From: Marinobacter sp. F3R11
GTDB taxonomy: Bacteria > Pseudomonadota > Gammaproteobacteria > Pseudomonadales > Oleiphilaceae
Length of the DNA stretch: 64,000 nt
Direction of reading: 5' to 3'
Assembly (NCBI RefSeq): GCF_003318275.1
Contig: NZ_QOCH01000015.1
Location: 407,608-471,607 of the forward strand
The translations under genes and the position numbers were made by a program. Under the pieces are notes generated by a model. The model had not been told where the DNA came from and ran no database searches. It saw only the letters and a list, made by a program, of their open reading frames with translations. Below are positions 57,962 through 64,000 of the stretch, piece by piece (position 1 is the stretch's first letter; the number at the start of each line of letters is the position of its first letter).

Positions 57962-59275
57962 TCACAAAGCTCGACCAAGCAACTGATTGGCCACATGTGT
58001 TGCATGATTATCAGTCATACCTGAGACCATATCAGTTATACGCAGGTAACATTCATGATAATCCATACTATCCGTAAACTTGTTTACACCCATTAAATCC
58101 ATAACTCTTTGGGATTTAAATGAAACCTGGCCTCTCTTGACTTCATTAGCTGCACAAACAAAGGCTGACAGTATTCTATCTAAAGTTTCATATGATCCAA
58201 GCTCAAGTTCAATCTTCCTTCTGTGCAGGAAGATATTACTCTTAGTTATTCTTTTAGCCTCTTCTATTCCTCGATTTTCAACCCCCTCCATTCTAGAAAT
58301 TAGGTCACCACTAAAATTTCCAGACATTATATCTTCGTAATTTGACTTAAAAATATCCGTTACTTTTTTAATCAGATTATCTATCGCTTTTGAGCGTATT
58401 GTTGAAACCCGGCGGCGCGAGCTAAATTCATCGCCCATATCTGAATAGTAATCATTTTCAATCCCCGCTAAGTTATTAAAAATAACCGAAACATCTTCAA
58501 ATTTAAGTATGTTTAGCTCCAAGGCATCTTCAATATCTAAAATCTTATAACAAATATCATCAGCTGCTTCCATCAAGTATGACAGTGGGTGGCGCAAGTA
58601 CTGCTGACCATTTGAACATTCAAGACCTAAATCTCTCATTAAGTCTTGAACAATCTTCCTTTCTGACTGAAAGAAATTAAATTTCCCTTTGCTTTCAGCT
58701 AGCGCATGATCGGAAAACCAAGGATACTTAATAAGCGTACCTAGTGTTGCAAACGTGAGCTTCAAGCCACCTTTTCCATAGTTGTTTTCTATATTTGTTA
58801 CGACCCTCAATCCCTGCGCATTGCCTTCAAATATTTCAAAGTCATTCCTCTCACGTTTTGATTGTAATACTAGCTTGTCTCCATTTTCTTTGAACCAATG
58901 CCGTATGGCAAACTCACCCGCATGACCAAATGGTGGGTTTCCAATGTCGTGAGCTAAGCAGGCTGCTTGCACAATCGCACCTATTTCTTGAGCTTGGATG
59001 CCCTGAGGCAGTTCAGAGTTTTCTTCAAGGAAGGTACCTACATTGTGCCCAAGACTCCTTCCGACACTACCGACTTCGATTGAGTGCGTTAAACGAGTAT
59101 GAATATGATCATTGTTCGAAAGGGGGTGTACCTGAGTTTTTCGGCCCAGTCTTCTGAACGCTGAAGAAAATACAATGCGATCATAATCTTTATGAAATTC
59201 ACTCCGAATATCAGATTCATCTGATGCAGTTGCTTTGTTCAATCTTCTTTTTGACAGGAGTTTTTCCCAATCCAT
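57962..59275 (-). CDS. dgt: Deoxyguanosinetriphosphate triphosphohydrolase (dGTPase), possible defence type
   Basis: 437 residues, HD superfamily: RLTHSIEVGSVGRSLG and LAHDIGNPPFGHAGE give the H...HD...D metal site, and HPLSYLMEAADDICY the later part. dGTPases hydrolyse dGTP to deoxyguanosine and triphosphate; several are known to starve phages of dNTPs. The ORF is AT-rich, unlike the urease genes to the right. A TGA stop abuts an attC-like site, which suggests gene-cassette transfer. ATG 59275 has a GAAGAGG site ahead. Confidence 0.87.
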   Translation of the reverse strand: MDWEKLLSKRRLNKATASDESDIRSEFHKDYDRIVFSSAFRRLGRKTQVHPLSNNDHIHTRLTHSIEVGSVGRSLGHNVGTFLEENSELPQGIQAQEIGAIVQAACLAHDIGNPPFGHAGEFAIRHWFKENGDKLVLQSKRERNDFEIFEGNAQGLRVVTNIENNYGKGGLKLTFATLGTLIKYPWFSDHALAESKGKFNFFQSERKIVQDLMRDLGLECSNGQQYLRHPLSYLMEAADDICYKILDIEDALELNILKFEDVSVIFNNLAGIENDYYSDMGDEFSSRRRVSTIRSKAIDNLIKKVTDIFKSNYEDIMSGNFSGDLISRMEGVENRGIEEAKRITKSNIFLHRRKIELELGSYETLDRILSAFVCAANEVKRGQVSFKSQRVMDLMGVNKFTDSMDYHECYLRITDMVSGMTDNHATHVANQLLGRAL

Positions 59276-59389
59276 AAAACCTCTTCCTTAAAAAGGTAAC
59301 AGTGGTTAGAGAGCGCGCTTCGTTATTACCGAAAAACTGACCGCCATGAAACACGCATACCACAGTTTGAAAACCTTAAATTAATCATT

Positions 59390-59653
59390 TTAAATCAAAC
59401 ACCTAGATACATTAAGACCTTGCACACCCTGCAATAATTTGACGTCTTCAATATTGCAATAACGAAGCGCTGACGTCGCTTTCCCCCTTACCTCTTCTGA
59501 CTTTCTCCTGAAAAACAGGCTCGCAGAAACCCTATCGATCAAGCCTTCCGACTTGTCGTGAAAGCAGAGCGCACACAGGATAATAGCCAGCAAAATTAGC
59601 AGTATGAAATACGAGAAATCAAAAAAATGCGGTGTCAGTACGGGGGTTTCCAT
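59390..59653 (-). CDS. Possible small membrane protein, 87 aa
   Basis: Has a membrane helix (SYFILLILLAIILCALCF, residues 14-31) and a charged C-terminal half. No family known; no strong ribosome site. AT-rich; lies between the dGTPase gene and the urease operon. The gap to dgt holds no recognised site. Confidence 0.35.
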   Translation of the reverse strand: METPVLTPHFFDFSYFILLILLAIILCALCFHDKSEGLIDRVSASLFFRRKSEEVRGKATSALRYCNIEDVKLLQGVQGLNVSRCLI

Positions 59654-59766
59654 CGGCCGTTATCCATAACAGTTGGTGCTTTTTTCTGTCTTGTTTTACT
59701 ACTGAAGATAAACCATCTCAGCACTCTCTGTCTCCCCCCTATTACAAAAATACATATCTTTATGCC

Positions 59767-59800
59767 ACAAAAAAAGCTGCACGGTCTCCCGCACAGCTTT
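59767..59800 (-). terminator. Rho-independent terminator of the urease operon
   Basis: Reading the minus strand, the AAAGCTGTGCGG arm pairs with CCGTGCAGCTTT over 12 pairs (two G-U) with a GAGA loop, followed by a run of T's. It lies about 34 bases after the hupE stop. Confidence 0.88.
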
Positions 59801-59833
59801 CTTTTTAATTCAGGTTTTAAACTAAATAGTTAT

Positions 59834-60412
59834 TTATGCAGCCGCCAGAAAAGCTCCGGTTGCAGCAACCACACCACCCAGCACCCGGCCGAAGCGGCTA
59901 TCGGTTTTCTGCATCAAAGCACCAAGCCCCCGGCCTACAAAGGTAAGGGCCAGTGTGCCAATGGAGAAGCCAGCCAGGTATGCCACAAGCGCGGAGCCAG
60001 CAGGCATTTCGGTGCCGTGGGCAAAGCCGTGGAATACCATAAAGGCGGCGACCAGTGTTCCGCCTACCGCGGTAGGCAGTTTGGCCATGGTGGCTATAAG
60101 AATACCGGCCAGCAACACAGAGAGTGCGATGCCGGTTTCAACGCCGGGCAGGCTCATGCCTCCCCAGGCAATGGCTGCACCGAGGATCATGCCGCCGATC
60201 ACAAACAGGGGTGTGCTGTTTTTCATAGTGGCGGACTGGCGCACGCTCCAGAAACCGATGGCGGCCATGGCCAGCAGGTGGTCCAGGCCCAGCATGGGGT
60301 GCAACAGGCCGCTGGCGAAGCCGGTGCCTGCGTCGTGGCCGGCGTGGGCGGAGGCGGCAGTGGCGGTTACCATCAGGCCGGTGGCCATTAGTACTCGGGT
60401 GATTGCTTTCAT
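59834..60412 (-). CDS. hupE: HupE/UreJ nickel permease
   Basis: 192 residues: signal-like start, then HAGHDAGTGFASGLLHPMLGLDHLLAMAAIGFW, the HupE/UreJ signature with metal-binding histidines, and about six membrane helices. It imports nickel for urease, or may help its insertion. Last gene of the operon, following ureG by 44 bases and followed by a strong terminator. Confidence 0.88.
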   Translation of the reverse strand: MKAITRVLMATGLMVTATAASAHAGHDAGTGFASGLLHPMLGLDHLLAMAAIGFWSVRQSATMKNSTPLFVIGGMILGAAIAWGGMSLPGVETGIALSVLLAGILIATMAKLPTAVGGTLVAAFMVFHGFAHGTEMPAGSALVAYLAGFSIGTLALTFVGRGLGALMQKTDSRFGRVLGGVVAATGAFLAAA

Positions 60413-60456
60413 AGTATTTTTCTCCTGGTTCTCAATAAATTCTGTGCACCGGGCCT

Positions 60457-61095
60457 TCAGGCGGTTTCGGCAAGTTTTTCCGTGCGTCGTTCCGGCAGCA
60501 TTCCGCGTTCAAGGATGAAGCTGATAATGGTTTCCAACCCTACTCCGTCGTACAGGTTGGTGAACACGAAGGGGCGTTCACCACGCATTTTTTTGCTATC
60601 CCGCTCCATCACGTCGAGGGAGGCGTGTACCTGTTCGGCAATGTCGATCTTGTTAATGATCAGCAGGTCGGATTTGGTGATGCCGGGGCCGCCTTTGCGG
60701 GGAATTTTGTCGCCGGCGGATACGTCGATCACGTAGAGGGTGAGGTCGCTCAGTTCCGGGCTGAAGGTGGCAGAAAGGTTGTCGCCACCGGATTCCACCA
60801 GTACCAGTTCCAGGTTCGGGTGCCGGCTTTGCAGGTCGTCGATGGCCGCCAGGTTCATGGAGGCATCTTCGCGGATAGCCGTGTGCGGGCAGCCTCCGGT
60901 TTCCACGCCGAGGATACGGTCGGCTGGCAGGGCGTCGTGCTTCAGCAGGAAGTCGGCGTCTTCACGGGTGTAGATGTCATTGGTTACTACGGCGATGTCG
61001 TAGTGGTCTTTCAGGGCCTTGCACAACTGGCGCAAGAGGGCGGTTTTTCCGGAACCGACCGGGCCGCCGACTCCAACTCTCAAACAATGTGTCAT
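60457..61095 (-). CDS. ureG: Urease accessory GTPase UreG
   Basis: 212 residues with P-loop [12 protein letters not shown] at 10-21, the [14 protein letters not shown] segment, [15 protein letters not shown] with the nickel-binding Cys-Pro-His, and NKIDIAE as base-recognition motif. It hydrolyses GTP to place nickel in apo-urease in complex with UreF and UreH. Confidence 0.95.
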   Translation of the reverse strand: MTHCLRVGVGGPVGSGKTALLRQLCKALKDHYDIAVVTNDIYTREDADFLLKHDALPADRILGVETGGCPHTAIREDASMNLAAIDDLQSRHPNLELVLVESGGDNLSATFSPELSDLTLYVIDVSAGDKIPRKGGPGITKSDLLIINKIDIAEQVHASLDVMERDSKKMRGERPFVFTNLYDGVGLETIISFILERGMLPERRTEKLAETA

Positions 61096-61134
61096 AGCTT
61101 TATCCTCTTTCGTAACACTCCGCGTCTGCGTTGA

Positions 61135-61226
61135 TCAGTAAGTCCTTCCGGGACACGCTGTAAATACATCCCTGTACGCTTGACTGCAGCATCCATGCTG
61201 CAGACAGTCCCGGAAGGACTTACTGA
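61135..61226. repeat. Nested inverted repeat between ureF and ureG
   Basis: Outer arms TCAGTAAGTCCTTCCGGGAC (61135-61154) and its perfect complement at 61207-61226 enclose 52 bases with an inner perfect hairpin CTGCAGCAT / ATGCTGCAG (61184-61203). A second 7-base pair (CACTCCG / CGGAGTG) flanks it. It sits in the only large gap of the operon. Confidence 0.75.
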
Positions 61227-61263
61227 CCACTGCTCCATACTCCGGAGTGCATGTCTTTATGTT

Positions 61264-61965
61264 TCAGCTTCTGAAAAGCCGTGAATACTGGGTTTCGTGT
61301 AAGGCGCTGCCAAGGGCCAGGCCGGGCAGAATGGGGCCAAGCTCCTCGTCATTCCGCTGCAGGGCAATCTCTACAGCGGTTACCAATAAGGGGCGCATGT
61401 GTTCGGTTACTCGCTGGGCTGCGGTGTGGCCAAGGGGCAGTGCTTTGCAGGCAACCGCCAGCTGGTTTTCCAGCCAGGCCCAGGCATAGCCAAGCAATGT
61501 CTGGCGCTCGGGTACGTTCCGGTAATGGGCCACCCAGGCGAACATGGTTATGTATCCGGGTTCGTCTGGAATCAGGTTCGCTTCCGGTAGCAGGCCAAGG
61601 CTGCGCAGGAGGGTGACAAGAGCCGCGCCAAGGCGGGTGTCTTCATCACTCAGTTCTGCGGTTTCCCGGGTGGCGTGCAGCCAATCGTTCCACTGGGCAA
61701 TGGCTTCGGCATCTCCGGCCGCCCAGGCTGTTTGCAGGCGCACCAGCAAAGGCAGTTCGCAGCGGCTAAGGCCATCTTCAAGTACGCCTTCCAGCCATTC
61801 CTGCAAGTCTGCTTCGTTATTTACCCAGCCCAGCTCAAAGGCGCTTTCCAGCCCCTGGGACCAGGCAAATGCTCCAATGGGCAGCGCCGGGCTTACCAGT
61901 TGCATCAGGCCCAGCAATGCCAGGTCGCCTGATGCAGCAGCCGGGGTGTCAGTGGGAGTGAGCAT
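61264..61965 (-). CDS. ureF: Urease accessory protein UreF
   Basis: 233 residues: LLGLMQLVSPALPIGAFAWSQGLE at the start, GPILPGLALGSALHETQYSRLFRS at the C-terminus, both typical. It acts as a GTPase regulator in the nickel-insertion complex. ATG 61965 is chosen; the first 67 codons of the longer frame overlap the His-rich 3' end of ureE. It overlaps ureE by 17 bases. Confidence 0.93.
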   Translation of the reverse strand: MLTPTDTPAAASGDLALLGLMQLVSPALPIGAFAWSQGLESAFELGWVNNEADLQEWLEGVLEDGLSRCELPLLVRLQTAWAAGDAEAIAQWNDWLHATRETAELSDEDTRLGAALVTLLRSLGLLPEANLIPDEPGYITMFAWVAHYRNVPERQTLLGYAWAWLENQLAVACKALPLGHTAAQRVTEHMRPLLVTAVEIALQRNDEELGPILPGLALGSALHETQYSRLFRS

Positions 61966-62455
61966 GGTGATGGCCGTGGCTATGGCTGTGATCATGGCCG
62001 TTGCCGGCTTGCCCCACCTGCGCATAAGCGCCCGGTTCAGGATCAAAGGTTGCCGTGTGGTGAACAACCTCTGCACCCAGATGCTCGGCCAGTTCTTCCA
62101 GAACATGGTCAGGCGGGAAGCGCACCCAGCCACCCTGTTCGTTCTCGCCAATGGCGAGTGAAACATGGCGATTGCCGAGGTGGTAGCACAACCGCGCCAG
62201 CGGCAGGCCGGCTTCGATGTAAGCGGTTACTACCGGCTCTTCCGCTGCGCGGATGCGGATGATCTCTCCGGTTTTTGCCTGCAGCAGGTCGCCGTCACGC
62301 AATACCGGGCCACGGTCCAGAAACAGGCCAACGTCTTTGCTCGTTTCTGTGGTGGTGCGTAACCGGCCCCGCATGCGCAGTTCATAGGGCAAGGTAAGGT
62401 TGTCGAATATTTCAGCGGTTTCCACGTGGGGAATGCGCTTGATAAGTTCCAGCAT
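61949..62455 (-). CDS. ureE: Urease nickel metallochaperone UreE
   Basis: 168 residues. N-terminal peptide-binding domain (TLPYELRMRGRLRTTTETSKDVGLF), a metal-binding domain with GNRHVSL and a His-rich tail (HDHSHSHGHHHAHSH) that holds nickel for UreG. It follows ureC by 20 bases. Confidence 0.94.
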   Translation of the reverse strand: MLELIKRIPHVETAEIFDNLTLPYELRMRGRLRTTTETSKDVGLFLDRGPVLRDGDLLQAKTGEIIRIRAAEEPVVTAYIEAGLPLARLCYHLGNRHVSLAIGENEQGGWVRFPPDHVLEELAEHLGAEVVHHTATFDPEPGAYAQVGQAGNGHDHSHSHGHHHAHSH

Positions 62456-62475
62456 AAGTTTCTCCGGTATCCGGC

Positions 62476-64000
62476 TCAGAACAGGTGGTAGCGCTGGGCC
62501 AGCGGCAGTTCAGAAGCCGGTTCGCAGGTCAGCAGTTCGCCGTCTGCGTGCACTTCGTAGGTTTGCGGGTCCACGGTGAGATGTGGGCACGCGTCGTTCA
62601 GTTTCATATCGCTCTTGCGGACTTCCCGCACGCCTTTGCAGGCAGACAGCGGGCTGTCCAGGCCCAGCTCTTCGCCAATACCGGCATCCACTGCGGCCTG
62701 GCTGACAAATGTCAGGCGGGTGGCACTGGCAGCTTTACCAAAGGCACCGAACATAGGCCGGTAGTGCACGGGCTGAGGTGTAGGGATCGAGGCGTTCGGG
62801 TCGCCCATTGGGGCGGCTGCGATCATGCCACCTTTGAGGATGCAGGCAGGCTTCACGCCAAAGAAGGCCGGGCTCCAAAGCACAAGATCCGCCAGCTTGC
62901 CCACTTCCACCGAGCCCACATCGTGCGCTATGCCGTGGGTAATGGCGGAGTTGATGGTGTACTTGGCGATGTAGCGCTTGGCGCGGAAGTTGTCGGCACC
63001 CAGTTCTTCATCTTCCGGCAGCAGGCCGCGCTGGGTTTTCATCTTGTGGGCCGTTTGCCAGGTGCGGCAGATAACCTCCCCTACCCGGCCCATGGCTTGT
63101 GAGTCGGAGGAGATCATGGAGATCACGCCCATGTCGTGGAGTATGTCTTCCGCCGCTATGGTTTCCCGGCGGATACGGGAGTCAGCGAAGGCCACATCTT
63201 CCGGAATGTTGGGATCCAGGTGGTGGCAGACCATCAACATGTCCAGATGCTCGTCGATGGTGTTCACCGTGTACGGCCGTGTGGGGTTGGTGGATGACGG
63301 CAGTACATAGGGTTTGGAGCAGGCAGTGATGATATCCGGCGCGTGGCCGCCGCCGGCACCTTCGGTATGGAAGGTGTGAATGCAGCGCTCTTTGAACGCG
63401 GCCAGAGTATCTTCCACAAAGCCGGATTCGTTCAGCGTATCGGTATGGATGGCTACCTGTACGTCGTACTTATCGGCCACTGTCAGGCAGTTGTCGATAC
63501 TGGCCGGGGTGGTGCCCCAGTCTTCGTGCAGTTTGAGGCCGATGGCGCCTGCTTTGACCTGCAGTTCCAGTGCTTCTGGCAGGCTGGCGTTGCCTTTGCC
63601 CAGAAAACCTATGTTCATGGGCAGGCTGTCTACCGCCTGCAGCATTTTACCCATGTGCCAGGCACCGGGTGTGCAGGTGGTTGCGTTGGTGCCGGTTGCC
63701 GGGCCGGTGCCGCCACCCAGCATGGTGGTGATGCCGCTCATGAGGGCTTCTTCCACCTGCTGCGGGCAGATGAAGTGAATATGGGGGTCGACGCCGCCGG
63801 CGGTGAGGATTTTGCCTTCGCCTGCGATGATTTCAGTGCCCGGGCCGATCACTATGTCGACATCTGGCTGGGTGTCCGGGTTGCCGGATTTGCCGATGGC
63901 GGCGATGCGGCCTTTCTGGATGCCCACGTCTGCTTTTACGATGCCCCACCAGTCAAGAATCAGGGCGTTGGTGATGACAGTGTCCATCACTGCATCGTCG
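62476..64000 (-). CDS. ureC: Urease alpha subunit, 5' end missing
   Basis: The frame stays open to the right edge (codons DDAVMDTV, as in intact UreC), so about 60 N-terminal residues lie outside. Markers: [11 protein letters not shown] with nickel histidines, [12 protein letters not shown] with the carbamylated lysine, [38 protein letters not shown] with the flap histidine and [17 protein letters not shown]. All catalytic elements seen are intact. It hydrolyses urea to ammonia and carbamate. Confidence 0.97.
   Translation of the reverse strand, partial: DDAVMDTVITNALILDWWGIVKADVGIQKGRIAAIGKSGNPDTQPDVDIVIGPGTEIIAGEGKILTAGGVDPHIHFICPQQVEEALMSGITTMLGGGTGPATGTNATTCTPGAWHMGKMLQAVDSLPMNIGFLGKGNASLPEALELQVKAGAIGLKLHEDWGTTPASIDNCLTVADKYDVQVAIHTDTLNESGFVEDTLAAFKERCIHTFHTEGAGGGHAPDIITACSKPYVLPSSTNPTRPYTVNTIDEHLDMLMVCHHLDPNIPEDVAFADSRIRRETIAAEDILHDMGVISMISSDSQAMGRVGEVICRTWQTAHKMKTQRGLLPEDEELGADNFRAKRYIAKYTINSAITHGIAHDVGSVEVGKLADLVLWSPAFFGVKPACILKGGMIAAAPMGDPNASIPTPQPVHYRPMFGAFGKAASATRLTFVSQAAVDAGIGEELGLDSPLSACKGVREVRKSDMKLNDACPHLTVDPQTYEVHADGELLTCEPASELPLAQRYHLF

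Overview
The window looks like chromosome of a marine gammaproteobacterium, most like Marinobacter. That placement rests on remembered gene content (several GGDEF/EAL proteins, a dad operon with an Lrp-type regulator, a TauR-controlled taurine cluster, ureC-E-F-G-hupE) and was not tested by a search. Coding is dense, start codons are mostly ATG with GGAG-type ribosome sites, and no rRNA, tRNA or CRISPR array was seen. Both ends cut genes: a HAD phosphatase on the left and ureC on the right.

1-20 kb is mostly housekeeping: an oxidoreductase, a DsbA-like protein, a CorA-type transporter, a CobW GTPase, RNase Z, an M15 peptidase and YqeY. It also has three large cyclic-di-GMP proteins. One of these ends an apparent operon with a PstS-like binding protein and an outer-membrane porin. 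20-23 kb is the D-alanine catabolic locus (dadA, dadX, divergent Lrp-type regulator). 23-31 kb is a taurine nitrogen-salvage locus: tauABC import, TauR, then a TauE-type exporter, a sulfoacetaldehyde-reductase-like SDR and a taurine aminotransferase. No xsc, pta or tauD is present, so the predicted route is taurine to sulfoacetaldehyde to isethionate, with isethionate exported and ammonium kept. 31-45 kb holds two chemoreceptors, a CoA-transferase, an adenine-deaminase-like enzyme, a helicase, a thioesterase, another GGDEF/EAL protein and AllA.

45.8-59.7 kb is an accessory region. It contains a truncated DUF3750 gene abutting a HEPN / MNT-wHTH toxin-antitoxin-like pair that is bracketed by two related perfect inverted repeats. 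It also has a duplicated junction between thpR and a small secreted-protein gene, five copies of a short intergenic repeat, lipoproteins, a NERD protein, a fragment of a NYN/PIN-like gene, a 51-residue zinc-ribbon-like ORF, and three different membrane or secreted proteins sharing a C-terminal C-x22-C-x2-Y-x2-L tail. At 56-59.3 kb three visibly AT-rich minus-strand units (dGTPase, a pair of tiny membrane ORFs, a SIR2-like protein) are separated by two attC-like sites. The arrangement resembles an integrase-less integron cassette cluster carrying candidate phage-defence genes.

59.8-64 kb returns to core genes: the urease operon running leftwards (ureC, ureE, ureF, ureG, hupE/ureJ), with a nested inverted repeat between ureF and ureG and a strong terminator after hupE.
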